DNA of 13,734 nucleotides from Firmicutes bacterium UBA7523 (GCA_002479415.1 DLMZ01000021.1:1-13734), one strand, 5' to 3'. Positions 1 to 7,181 are shown, numbered from the stretch's first letter. The notes: generated by a model not told the origin, from the letters alone. Made by a program: numbers and translations.

Positions 1-86
1 GGTGGGGTTTATTATACGCTTACACTTGTTTATTATTGTACACGCAAAAAGTTTCTACAAAGCGTTCTGAATCGTCTGCAGAGCTA

Positions 87-1145
87 TTAATAATTTTTTG
101 TTTTATCAAGAATAAAGCGTGCATAATAGAAAGGAGCTAGGAAAGTTTCCCTTCTTATTTTTTCGGTTCCTGTTGTCTCAAGAATTTTACGCCCAGGTTT
201 AACATTCACTTCAATAATTCTGACATCCCCGCTGCGGTCAATAGCAAAGTCTATGCCAAACTCAACAAATCTTTTTTTCTCAGATTTTTCAAGGAAGGTA
301 CAAATGTCATGGGACAGCTGCTGTAGGGTTTGATACATGGCAGCGCTTCTTTCTCGTCCGAACTCTTTCCTCAGGTAAGGCAATGTTTTGACGGCACTGC
401 CGCCGCGCTTAAGGTTGGAAATGATGTAACCGCTGGGACCTATACGGGTTGCAATACCTCTTATCGTCCATTGACCGAATTGGTTTTTTTGGATAAGAAC
501 CCGGTGATCCGCAACATTTCCCTTACTGGAACGTATATCAAGCCATGGCTGCAGGACGTGCGTTCCTGTTTTGATTCTTTTTTTTACCAAGTTGCTTAAT
601 TTACCGTGTGTCACTGTATTCTGCTGATTGTTTTCGTGAATCAGATAGTGGTTGTTTTTTTTGACAATTTTCAGGATTCCTTTTCCGCCCCACGTGTTGG
701 CGGGCTTTAAGACCACGAATGAATACTGCTGCAGGCAGCGAAAAAAATGGCCTGTGCTCTTAACACGGTGAGTAGGTATTAAATAGGGCCTCAACTGCTG
801 GGATTTTGTTAATATATTATAGATCTTTACCTTGTTGCCGAGGCAATACCCGACAAAGGGAACTTCACTATCTTTTTGCAACCGGATGTTCTGAGAATAT
901 TCCTTGTGTGAATGATAATACCCGATATCGTAAATGATGGAGGGAAAAAAACTTCCTTTATTCTGCACCCAACCGTTTCGCGTCCACTGATATGCATCAA
1001 TCGTCCGACTGGACAAATTTACATCCTGTGGTGTAAAAACAATCAACTCATCAAATCCTGCCTTTAAAGCCGCCGCGGATAACGAAGAAAGAGAGTGGCC
1101 TTTGTTTATCCGGCTTTTCATGATACCCAATCGAGCAAAACCCAC
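87..1145 (-). CDS. YheC/YheD-family spore coat-associated ATP-grasp protein
   Basis: The 352-aa product looks like the YheC/YheD endospore coat-associated family, which carries an ATP-grasp fold; the exact reaction of the family is not established, so this is a family call only. ATP-grasp marks are a nucleotide-binding stretch VLKPANTWGGKGI near residue 145 and a C-terminal metal/ATP-binding segment EFGIDFAIDRSGDVRIIEVN followed by KPGR near residues 298-323, where the acidic residues and Asn are the expected Mg-ATP ligands. The start is a GTG, chosen because a clear GAGGTGA ribosome binding site lies 6-7 bases upstream; the next ATG is eight codons in and has no such site. There is no signal peptide or membrane segment, consistent with a mother-cell cytoplasmic or coat-layer protein. 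It follows the LysM gene on the same strand after 167 bases with no obvious terminator between them. Length is normal for a short member of the family. Confidence 0.85.
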   Translation of the reverse strand: MGFARLGIMKSRINKGHSLSSLSAAALKAGFDELIVFTPQDVNLSSRTIDAYQWTRNGWVQNKGSFFPSIIYDIGYYHSHKEYSQNIRLQKDSEVPFVGYCLGNKVKIYNILTKSQQLRPYLIPTHRVKSTGHFFRCLQQYSFVVLKPANTWGGKGILKIVKKNNHYLIHENNQQNTVTHGKLSNLVKKRIKTGTHVLQPWLDIRSSKGNVADHRVLIQKNQFGQWTIRGIATRIGPSGYIISNLKRGGSAVKTLPYLRKEFGRERSAAMYQTLQQLSHDICTFLEKSEKKRFVEFGIDFAIDRSGDVRIIEVNVKPGRKILETTGTEKIRRETFLAPFYYARFILDKTKNY

Positions 1146-1312
1146 TATCGTTCACCTCGCCCATTTAGCTGTAGAATCATTAATGGCCCCAGAAAATAAT
1201 ATCTGCAAAATATTTATGCTGTGTAATACGAATAAGCTTTAGCTCTGCCTTATGGTTACTTTTTTTGTAATGTTGGAGCTACAGAGTTTGATTCTGAATT
1301 CTTATTTTTGTA

Positions 1313-1894
1313 TTAGCTATTTCGAACTACAGGAACTTCATTTGATTTGGCACAGCAGCTATTATCGCATGTCACAACATAAACAACACCCTGCGTACCT
1401 GACGGTACCTGCCAAATAGTCTCAGCAATGCCTGTAACAAAACCATGACAGTCAATTCCGATGAAGCGTGTAATCTCACAATTACGGGAAGGCTCAAAGA
1501 AAAAGAAAGTTCTGTTAACTGGACGATTAAAAGTGGCACGTACGATTGTGCGTGCATTAAGCTGAACAACTCCACCAACTATGGGCAATGGTTGCCCCGT
1601 TTCTGTAAAGAATCTTAGTGTAAGAACGCGTAAATCGCAAACTGGTGTTGGCTGATGTTCAGGTTTGTCTGTAGGTATGCATATCACTTGACCTACGAAA
1701 ATAATATTGGGATTTACAATCTGTGGGTTAGCAGCAAGGATTTGCTCTACTGTCACTCCGAATTTTCGGGCAATCTTTTGAAGTGTATCAGTAGGCCTTA
1801 TAGTGAAAAATTGGCCGACACATTTTTTAGGTGGTCGGGGAATTTGTGATTGTACTACAGGCATTATGGCGCGTTTAAACTTGTTATTACTCAT
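1313..1894 (-). CDS. LysM-domain protein with a Cys-containing C-terminal domain
   Basis: A 193-aa protein. One LysM peptidoglycan-binding domain occupies about residues 29-73: it opens with FFTIRPTDTLQKIARKFGV, continues through AANPQIVNPN and closes with VGQVICIP. A Pro-rich linker (KPEHQPTP) leads to a roughly 110-residue C-terminal domain with many short beta-strand-like segments and several Cys, including a CC pair near residue 180. I do not recognise that domain. No signal peptide is visible, so it is either targeted to the spore surface from the mother-cell cytoplasm, as several LysM coat or cortex proteins are, or exported by an unknown route. The ATG is preceded by GGGGTGAT at good spacing. 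A TATAAT lies at 1929-1934, but I see no convincing -35, so another sigma factor is possible. The neighbouring YheC/YheD-like gene supports a spore-envelope role by inference only. Confidence 0.8.
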   Translation of the reverse strand: MSNNKFKRAIMPVVQSQIPRPPKKCVGQFFTIRPTDTLQKIARKFGVTVEQILAANPQIVNPNIIFVGQVICIPTDKPEHQPTPVCDLRVLTLRFFTETGQPLPIVGGVVQLNARTIVRATFNRPVNRTFFFFEPSRNCEITRFIGIDCHGFVTGIAETIWQVPSGTQGVVYVVTCDNSCCAKSNEVPVVRNS

Positions 1895-1983
1895 ATTATA
1901 TCACCCCATACAGATATTTTTCTTCTACATTATATGCAAAAATAAACTGAGTGAGACAGCAGGTACAATTGCATGTAGCATTA

Positions 1984-2017
1984 GAAAACCATAAGGCTTA
2001 TTAGCCTTATGGTTTTC
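1984..2017 (-). terminator. 15-bp perfect stem-loop after the Phd-Uma2 gene
   Basis: A perfect 15-bp inverted repeat (arms 1984-1998 and 2003-2017) with a 4-base TATT loop lies about 20 bases after the stop of the Phd-Uma2 gene. The stem has AT-rich ends (AAAACC/GGTTTT), so it carries a T-run inside the 3' arm on either strand and could stop transcription both ways. It separates that gene from the LysM gene downstream. Confidence 0.75.
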
Positions 2018-2036
2018 TTGTGGGGCGCCCGTTTCT

Positions 2037-2804
2037 TTAAAGCAAATGCTTATACAAATCTTCGATGTCTGCGAACAAATCTTGAAACGCCATTGATTGG
2101 GCAATGTTACCCCTTGCATATAGTTTGTATCTGTCAATTGCGTAGTTATTGAAAGAATAAATCATAACATTCTCTTGTTTTGGGTCAATAATCCAGTACT
2201 CCTTAACTCCTGACAGCATGTAAGTATTTAACTTCTCAATCATATCTTTATTCCTTGTGCTGTCCGACAGGACTTCAACGATAAGAGTTGGAGTCCCCAT
2301 ATAACAACCTTCTCCCGTAATATTATTCTCCAAGTCACAGTCAACCAGTACATCGGGCTGCAAAACGTCCGGTTCTTTTATGTCAGGCTTTTTAAAGTGC
2401 ACATTAACGGGAGTTAATAATACCTTACATTTCTTATTTCTGAAATAGTCTATGAAGGTCAGGTACAATCTGCCAAGTACCTCTTGATGCCTAATAGCCG
2501 GCGATTCCATCAAATAAATTTTCCCATCAATAAATTCCATTCTTAGAGTGCTTTTTTCGTTTATTTCCATAAACTCTTCATAGGAAACCTTTTTCCCGCC
2601 ATAATGATAGTCAAGCGTCTTTTCCCTGATAGTAAAATACTGCTCAACGTCAGTAATATATGGAGTCAGCCTGGCAACTTTATTGCCATTTTTAGTGATA
2701 ACTACATCATTTTGCTCCTCCACAAAATCCAGGTATTTACCAAGGTTTTGCTTAAGCTCCGTCGCGGTTACCACAAGCCCCTCCTTAGAATTCAATGGCT
2801 TCAT
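2037..2804 (-). CDS. Phd/YefM antitoxin domain fused to Uma2-type endonuclease domain
   Basis: A 255-aa two-domain protein. Residues 1-55 resemble a Phd/YefM antitoxin N-terminal DNA-binding domain, with the pattern VTATELKQNLGKYLDFVEE followed by DVVITKNGNKVARL. Residues about 73-250 match the Uma2/DUF820 PD-(D/E)XK-like nuclease family: a starting EFIDGKIYLM, then QPDVLV with Asp151, then PTLIVEVLS with Glu177 and Lys191, and the typical GVKEYWIIDP. Asp151, Glu177 and Lys191 are the candidate catalytic residues and all are present. The ATG has a GGAGGT site four to six bases upstream. The gene is monocistronic: its own promoter and a palindrome lie upstream and a strong hairpin follows. Domain order suggests the DNA-binding part may repress its own promoter, as Phd proteins do; that is inference. 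Uma2 proteins are common in genomes and their role is poorly known. Confidence 0.85.
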   Translation of the reverse strand: MKPLNSKEGLVVTATELKQNLGKYLDFVEEQNDVVITKNGNKVARLTPYITDVEQYFTIREKTLDYHYGGKKVSYEEFMEINEKSTLRMEFIDGKIYLMESPAIRHQEVLGRLYLTFIDYFRNKKCKVLLTPVNVHFKKPDIKEPDVLQPDVLVDCDLENNITGEGCYMGTPTLIVEVLSDSTRNKDMIEKLNTYMLSGVKEYWIIDPKQENVMIYSFNNYAIDRYKLYARGNIAQSMAFQDLFADIEDLYKHLL

Positions 2805-2810
2805 AAAACC

Positions 2811-2839
2811 ACCTCCGGCTATATTTTACCACCGGAGGT
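2811..2839 (-). promoter_or_regulatory. Palindrome over the Phd-Uma2 promoter (candidate operator)
   Basis: An 8-bp perfect inverted repeat, ACCTCCGG at 2811-2818 and CCGGAGGT at 2832-2839, has 13 bases between the arms. One arm lies in the -35/-10 spacer and the other just past the -10 and contains the ribosome binding site. Transcription should begin near 2816, so the upstream arm is not in the mRNA. That makes a DNA operator more likely than an RNA hairpin that hides the ribosome site. The Phd-like domain of the gene's own product is the natural candidate ligand (inference). Confidence 0.55.
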
Positions 2840-2851
2840 AATTTATTGCAA
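2823..2851 (-). promoter_or_regulatory. Sigma-A-type promoter of the Phd-Uma2 gene
   Basis: On the minus strand TTGCAA (2846-2851) is followed after exactly 17 bases by TAAAAT (2823-2828). The start codon is about 20 bases past the -10, leaving a very short leader. Confidence 0.6.
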
Positions 2852-2892
2852 CAATATTGTGCGATATTTTTAATGTTTATGTACGATATTGT

Positions 2893-2943
2893 CCTCTCGT
2901 CGTTCCATATACCAGCGCCTTCCTCTTAAAACAGGTAAATTTG
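2893..2943 (-). pseudogene. Degenerate copy of the 3' end of the 87-aa gene
   Basis: These 51 bases align with 3553-3604, the last 17 or so codons of the 87-aa gene, at 44 of 52 positions with a single one-base gap. In one frame the remnant still reads RWYMERRE against RWFMERRE in the intact gene, but the gap puts the upstream part in another frame and no start remains. It begins at the base directly after the SRAP stop codon, so the SRAP gene is flanked by two direct copies about 660 bases apart. It is best read as the leftover of a duplication or a recombination event. Confidence 0.65.
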
Positions 2944-3543
2944 TCACGCAACCGAAACATTAAACGATGCCTCGTATGACGATTGTACATAGTCAAGGGC
3001 GAAGGTCGTATCGGAAAGCCAGGCGTCAACATTTTCGGCTTCTAGTACAAGGGGCATCCTGTGGTGATAGGGAGCAACCTGTGAATTTGCGGCGGTGGTG
3101 AGGACGACATATGCTTCTGAGGGTTTTGCTGAAAACATGTTATAAAGTCCGGCTAGGTACAGTATTTTTGATTTTTGAAGTTGAAAAAGGTATTTAGTTT
3201 TACTGTTGCCTTCTTGGCGCCATTCAAAGAAGCCGGTTGTTGGCACTACGCACCTGCGCTCCATTAGGGATTTGTGGAACATGTTTTTTTCCAGTGCCGA
3301 TTCCGCTCGGGCGTTGATGATTACGCCGCTTCCCTGCCATTTGGGGAATCCCCATTTCATTAACGCAGCCTGTGGTTTAGCTTTGCCCAGTACCAGCACG
3401 GGTGCGACATTGGTGGGGAAGATTTCCCCTGTTGACATTGAGGCGAGTAACGGTGTGTCTTTATAGCGCTCGTTAATTTCGGCTAGGATTTGCCGAAACT
3501 CAATAATTTCTTCTTCCACTGCGATAAGATACCTTCCGCACAT
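2944..3543 (-). CDS. SRAP/HMCES-family abasic-site DNA-protein cross-link protein (YedK-like)
   Basis: A 199-aa protein of the SOS response-associated peptidase (SRAP) family, whose members cross-link covalently to abasic sites in single-stranded DNA through the N-terminal Cys. The start is the ATG of MCGRY at 3543, because the family needs Cys2 exposed after Met removal and a GGGAGGT site sits just upstream; a longer reading from 3618 merely reads the preceding gene out of frame. Active-site residues are all present: Cys2, Asn77 in INARAES, Glu107 in TGFFEWR and His161 in HHRMP. The C-terminus stops right after a FNVSV segment, where relatives usually continue for another 15-20 residues, and the 199 aa fall short of the E. 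coli protein (about 222). It may therefore be trimmed, yet the active site is intact. It is the last gene of the LexA-box operon, 4 bases after the 87-aa gene. Confidence 0.9.
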   Translation of the reverse strand: MCGRYLIAVEEEIIEFRQILAEINERYKDTPLLASMSTGEIFPTNVAPVLVLGKAKPQAALMKWGFPKWQGSGVIINARAESALEKNMFHKSLMERRCVVPTTGFFEWRQEGNSKTKYLFQLQKSKILYLAGLYNMFSAKPSEAYVVLTTAANSQVAPYHHRMPLVLEAENVDAWLSDTTFALDYVQSSYEASFNVSVA

Positions 3544-3547
3544 AGCT

Positions 3548-3811
3548 TTATACCTCCCGTCTTTCCATAAACCAGCGGTCTTCCTCATAAAACAAGTAAA
3601 TCTGCTTGCCAAGAACATTACACGTGTAACGGATTCCGATGCCTCCAGCCTTTAGACTGGCCGCCCGGCATACGTCAGTAACGCGATCGATATAATACCT
3701 GCGCCCATTTTCCCACCAGAACGCTATGGGGCACAGCCTGCCGTCGGGGTAAAACAGCGCCTCGACCTTTATATATAATTTGTTGTGGTTTTTATATCGT
3801 TTTTCCATCAT
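3548..3811 (-). CDS. Small protein encoded between dinB and the SRAP gene
   Basis: An 87-aa protein whose ATG overlaps the polymerase stop codon (ATGA), so translation is coupled. It is rich in aromatic and beta-forming residues: KLYIKVEALFYPDGRLCPIA, then FWWENGRRYYIDRVTDV, RYTCNVLGKQIYLFYEE and RWFMERRE. There is no membrane segment or signal peptide. The pattern (a Tyr/Trp-rich, likely all-beta fold ending in a W-x-x-ER strand) recalls small proteins encoded beside Y-family polymerases in other bacteria, possibly the DUF6504 type, but I recall this only loosely and claim no family. Its place between a translesion polymerase and SRAP suggests a part in lesion bypass, for example polymerase binding; that is inference. 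Its last 50 bases recur in degenerate form after the SRAP gene. Confidence 0.7.
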   Translation of the reverse strand: MMEKRYKNHNKLYIKVEALFYPDGRLCPIAFWWENGRRYYIDRVTDVCRAASLKAGGIGIRYTCNVLGKQIYLFYEEDRWFMERREV

Positions 3812-5055
3812 TTTATCATACCATCCTTGAAATAGCCTACAGGGTGTATGATATGGTCGCCTTTGGGGTTTATGCCTCCAAGATGCTTATCTGCCAGCAG
3901 CGAAGCGCGCTGTATACAAAAATGACCGAAGCGCCTGCGCAACAAATCCATGGTTTTATCGAGCGCAGCCTGTTTCTGCCTGTCTGCTTCGTCATCAAAT
4001 ATGGATAGCTGAAACGGGCTGTTTTCTGATATAAGATCAGTGCAGCGCACACCTATACTGCGAACAGGTTTTAGCCATAGATAGTTTTGGCGGAAAAGCC
4101 GCATAGCTGTATTAGCAATTTCACTGGATATATGGGACGGGCTTTCTAGCTTGGTTTGCCTTTCAAAACGGAAAAGTTCATTGTCGCGTATGGAAATAGC
4201 TACCGTACGGCAAAGAAAACCATGCTCGCGCAATCTTGCGCAGACGCTCTCGCAGAGTACAAGCAATATGACCTTTACATCTTCGTCACAGGTAAGATCC
4301 CTTGGTGTAGTTGTGCTGTTGCCAATAGATTTTATCAGTGATTCTTCGTCAATTCGCATGACGGGAGATTCATCAAGGCCGTTGGCAAAGCTGTGCAGGA
4401 CATGGCCCACCTTGCCGAATAAGCCGCGTAATACAGCTTCAGGCATTGCAGCCAGTCCTCCTATGGTAAATATGCCGTAGCTGCGCAGCTTCTGCTTTGT
4501 CGCGCGGCCAACATACAAAAGGTTTTCAACCGGCAGAGGCCATGCGACTTCGCGGTAGTTATCAGGGCTAATCAGTGTAGTTGCGTCCGGCTTCTTAATA
4601 TCCGACGCTAGCTTAGCAAAAATCTTGTTATAGCTTACACCCACGGAAACGGTAACACCAAGCTCCTGCTTAATCCGCCGGCGAATCTCGTCAGCGACCA
4701 AAACACCGTTGTCACCGCTCACATCAAGCCAAGCTTCGTCCAGCCCAAAAGGCTCGATTCGGTCAGTAAAGCTTGCATATATCTGCCGGGCAAGCTTGGC
4801 ATAACGCAGGTAAAGAGGGAAATTAGGCGGCACCACAACAAGTCCGGGGCATTTTTTACGCGCTTGCCAAAGAGTTTCTCCTGTGCAAATCCCCGCTCTT
4901 TTTGCAATATAGTTTTTTGCCAATACTATGCCATGCCGCAGCTCCTCGTCCCCGCCGACGACTACAGGACTGTTCCTGATATCAGGAGTATGCACACATT
5001 CTACGCTAGCATAAAAATTATTCAAATCAGAATGCAGAATAACTCGCTCTTTCAT
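3808..5055 (-). CDS. dinB: Y-family translesion DNA polymerase (DinB/Pol IV type)
   Basis: A 415-aa Y-family polymerase that copies damaged DNA. Palm motifs are present: SDLNNFYASVE with the first catalytic Asp, and PFGLDEAWLDVSG with the second Asp-Glu pair; the WLDV form differs from the common SIDEAFLDV but keeps the acidic residues. SVGVSYNKIFAKLASDIKKP is the typical nucleotide-binding and fingers segment, and a little-finger domain follows. QLSIF near the C-terminus matches the QL(S/D)LF beta-clamp binding motif. I start at the second Met (MKERVILH, 5055) rather than 18 bases earlier, because GAGGTG lies just before it and the first ATG sits inside the LexA box with no ribosome site. 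It heads an operon with the 87-aa gene and the SRAP gene. A SOS-type operator and a good promoter directly upstream imply induction by DNA damage. Confidence 0.92.
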   Translation of the reverse strand: MKERVILHSDLNNFYASVECVHTPDIRNSPVVVGGDEELRHGIVLAKNYIAKRAGICTGETLWQARKKCPGLVVVPPNFPLYLRYAKLARQIYASFTDRIEPFGLDEAWLDVSGDNGVLVADEIRRRIKQELGVTVSVGVSYNKIFAKLASDIKKPDATTLISPDNYREVAWPLPVENLLYVGRATKQKLRSYGIFTIGGLAAMPEAVLRGLFGKVGHVLHSFANGLDESPVMRIDEESLIKSIGNSTTTPRDLTCDEDVKVILLVLCESVCARLREHGFLCRTVAISIRDNELFRFERQTKLESPSHISSEIANTAMRLFRQNYLWLKPVRSIGVRCTDLISENSPFQLSIFDDEADRQKQAALDKTMDLLRRRFGHFCIQRASLLADKHLGGINPKGDHIIHPVGYFKDGMIK

Positions 5056-5066
5056 ATCCACCTCAG

Positions 5067-5080
5067 CAAACATTTGTTCG
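5067..5080 (-). promoter_or_regulatory. LexA (SOS) box of the dinB operon
   Basis: The minus strand reads CGAAC-AAAT-GTTTG, matching the Gram-positive LexA consensus CGAAC-N4-GTTCG at nine of ten fixed positions. It lies a few bases past the -10, where a bound repressor would block initiation, and just before the polymerase ribosome site. Confidence 0.8.
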
Positions 5081-5085
5081 CTTTT

Positions 5086-5114
5086 ATTATATTCGATGCA
5101 CCCTTAGAATACAA
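5086..5114 (-). promoter_or_regulatory. Promoter of the dinB operon
   Basis: A perfect TATAAT (5086-5091) lies 17 bases downstream of TTGTAT (5109-5114) on the minus strand. The LexA box overlaps the expected start of transcription. Confidence 0.65.
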
Positions 5115-5148
5115 CCGGCAAAATATTGCAGCTAATATAGCTTTAACT

Positions 5149-5197
5149 AAAAAAAGGCTATTGCATAGTGAACTTGCTAGTTCGCTATACAATAGCC
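5149..5197 (-). terminator. Rho-independent terminator of the DUF2318-ABC operon
   Basis: An imperfect hairpin (5156-5197) has an 8-bp GGCTATTG/CAATAGCC outer stem, a two-base internal loop and an inner stem TAGTGAACT/AGTTCGCTA with one mismatch around a 4-base loop. On the minus strand it runs directly into seven T (5149-5155). It starts 16 bases after the last permease stop codon. Confidence 0.9.
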
Positions 5198-5213
5198 CCT
5201 AATTCGATACTAT

Positions 5214-6452
5214 CTACATAAAGCGTAATGCTTCGGCTGGATCCAGCCTTGACGCCTGTCTGGCAGGGTATAGGCTGGCTAAAACTCCTATGATTACGGC
5301 GAGCAGCATTGCGGCAAGAAAGAGGCCTGTACTCCATGGCACAGCAATTTCCATACCGGAAAGAAACGGCCCCGCTCCTCGCGCTGCAGCCAGTCCTGCC
5401 ACATATCCCACAGCGCCGCCAAGCAAGCTTACCACAGCACCTTCGATAAGAATAATTGTAGCTACATGGCTTTTTCGAAAGCCAATAGCACGGAAGATCC
5501 CTATTTCACGCGTCCGTTCACGGACGGCTCCTGACATGGTAATGGCAACCGTCAACATGCCGACAAAAAGCACAAGAATCGATACGGATGCACCAAATCT
5601 GGTTAGCCGGGTAACCATTTCATCCCGGCCAAGCGCTGCTTGGCGCAGGCTTATCACCTCAGCATGGGGGAGAGCTCCGTTTAATTGGTCAAGAAGCGCA
5701 TCTTCTGAACCCAAACTATAGTCGGCAGACAGTTCGATTACTGTCACCTCCCCGGGTCGCTGCAAAATGCGCTGCGAAACTGCCAGGTTCATCATCACCT
5801 GATTGTCCTCTGTGGAAGCGTTTTCCGCCAACACAGCAAACACCTGAAATTCCATGCCGGCTATCTCTAGGGTATCACCAGGCATTACACCTAATTCTTC
5901 GGCAATGGTTGCTCCAAGCAATACTTCACCATCGGTCAGTGAAACCGCGCTGATATCTTCACGGGCCAAGTTTAGCTTCTCATAATCCATATCTTTAGGA
6001 GACGGGCTTGCTTCTCCCATCTCACCAGACTGCTGCAGCCGTAACCAAGGCTTGATTGCAAACTCACTCTGCAAATCACTGCCTGAGATAATCACGTGCC
6101 TGGCGCCTGAAGATGCCACTCCCAATAGCTTAGGCGCAACAGCGCGCACCATTTGACGAGCAGGAAGCTCATTTATTTTATCAACATCGACCATGGTAAG
6201 CTGCTCAACATCGAAAAGCGTTGGCGGAATTGTAATCCCGCCGTAAGAAAAGGCCAGCTCTCCCGTGTCCGGCGTAATCACGATATTTGCGCCAAAATCG
6301 GCCATTTGCCGCGTCATTTGCTCTCTCATGCTCTCCACCACATTAAAAACAGAAACTATGGTCGCAATGCCGATGGCTAGGCCCAGCACAACAAAAACCA
6401 TTTTCGATTTACGCCGGCGGAGGTTATTTATGGCAATTTGAAATAAAGTCAT
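5214..6452 (-). CDS. FtsX/MacB-type ABC transporter permease (second of the operon)
   Basis: A 412-aa membrane protein with the MacB/FtsX layout: one N-terminal helix (about residues 18-38, after INNLRRRKSKM), a large extracytoplasmic region of about 230 residues, then three helices in the C-terminal 130 residues. The cytoplasmic ERTREIGIFRAIGFRKSHV segment is the typical coupling region of this permease class, and the protein ends in SRLDPAEALRFM. It is clearly paralogous to the 399-aa permease of the same operon, with matching N-terminus, coupling segment and C-terminus, so the two probably form a heterodimer around the ATPase. GGAGGTG precedes the ATG, 12 bases after the ATPase stop. By analogy with DUF2318-linked clusters it may handle metal or redox cargo, or be a mechanotransmitter rather than a true channel; the cargo cannot be read from the sequence. 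Confidence 0.9.
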   Translation of the reverse strand: MTLFQIAINNLRRRKSKMVFVVLGLAIGIATIVSVFNVVESMREQMTRQMADFGANIVITPDTGELAFSYGGITIPPTLFDVEQLTMVDVDKINELPARQMVRAVAPKLLGVASSGARHVIISGSDLQSEFAIKPWLRLQQSGEMGEASPSPKDMDYEKLNLAREDISAVSLTDGEVLLGATIAEELGVMPGDTLEIAGMEFQVFAVLAENASTEDNQVMMNLAVSQRILQRPGEVTVIELSADYSLGSEDALLDQLNGALPHAEVISLRQAALGRDEMVTRLTRFGASVSILVLFVGMLTVAITMSGAVRERTREIGIFRAIGFRKSHVATIILIEGAVVSLLGGAVGYVAGLAAARGAGPFLSGMEIAVPWSTGLFLAAMLLAVIIGVLASLYPARQASRLDPAEALRFM

Positions 6453-6464
6453 TATGCACCTCCG

Positions 6465-7181
6465 TTATCTGGCTTTGCAGGCAGCAAGCGGTACAACTTC
6501 AGCCTGGTCTGCACATAACCGGCCGTCTTTCATCGAAATTGTCCGGCCCATGGAAGCAGTATTCTCCGGGTTATGCGTGACCATCAGGATAGTCAGGCCC
6601 TCACTGTTTAACTCATGGAAAAGCTCCATAATTTCTTGCCCGGTTTTTGTATCAAGGCTGCCGGTCGGCTCATCGGCTAATATCAGCGGTGGTTCATTCA
6701 CAATCGCGCGAGCAATAGCTACCCGCTCCTGCTCACCGCCGGACATTTGATTTGGCAAGCGGTTCATCTTTCCTTCCAGCCCCACCCGGGTAAGCACGTA
6801 CTCAGCCATTTCACGCTTCCGCTTAGCCGAATAACTGGTTGTAGTTAAAGGAAGCATTACATTCTCCATCGCCGTCAGATACGGAATCAGCTGAAATTGC
6901 TGAAATACAAAACCCAGATATTCCCGGCGAAAATCAGCCCGTTTCTCCTGGGATAGAGCATACAAATCAATGCCGTCAATTTCAATCCTCCCCGCAGAAG
7001 GGGGATTCAACCCACCGATTATGCTAAGAAGCGTACTTTTGCCTGAGCCCGAATGGCCCATCACTGCCACCGATTCTCCCTTATAGATTTCTAGACTGAC
7101 GCCGCGAAGCGCTTCTACTTCATCTCCGAAAGATTTATATATTTTCTTCAGGCTATCTGCTTTAATGAGTACTTCTGTCAT
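6465..7181 (-). CDS. ABC transporter ATP-binding protein, LolD/MacB type
   Basis: A 238-aa ATPase with all expected motifs: Walker A GHSGSGKST (residues 42-50), Q-loop Gln95 in FVFQQFQL, signature MSGGEQERVAIARA (a variant of LSGGQ), Walker B PLILADEP (165-172) and the switch His203 in MVTHNPE. Its length and sequence style are those of LolD/MacB/FtsE-like subunits that pair with FtsX-type permeases. I start at the ATG of MTEVLIK at 7181: AGGAGG lies seven bases upstream, whereas the ATG two codons earlier touches the ribosome site and the one seven codons earlier has a poor site and would crowd the preceding stop. It lies between the two permease genes, separated by 23 and 12 bases, which fits a single complex made from one mRNA. 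Confidence 0.95.
   Translation of the reverse strand: MTEVLIKADSLKKIYKSFGDEVEALRGVSLEIYKGESVAVMGHSGSGKSTLLSIIGGLNPPSAGRIEIDGIDLYALSQEKRADFRREYLGFVFQQFQLIPYLTAMENVMLPLTTTSYSAKRKREMAEYVLTRVGLEGKMNRLPNQMSGGEQERVAIARAIVNEPPLILADEPTGSLDTKTGQEIMELFHELNSEGLTILMVTHNPENTASMGRTISMKDGRLCADQAEVVPLAACKAR

Noticed and set aside
1..86. A TATAAT on the minus strand at 11-16 as a promoter for a gene beyond the window
   Set aside because: No matching -35 at 16-18 bases and the gene it would serve is not in the window; nothing else was found in this end stretch.
2811..2839. Hairpin that would hide the ribosome site of the Phd-Uma2 gene in its mRNA
   Set aside because: The expected transcription start lies between the arms, so the anti-ribosome-site arm is not transcribed from the predicted promoter; a DNA operator fits better.
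3544..3618. A 25-residue N-terminal extension of the SRAP protein
   Set aside because: The family needs Cys at position 2 as the nucleophile, a ribosome site lies right before MCGRY, and the extension is the 87-aa gene read out of frame.
5164..5189. A CGAAC...GTTC pair within the operon terminator, resembling a second LexA box
   Set aside because: The spacing is six bases, not four, and the bases are fully explained as stem of a hairpin followed by seven T.
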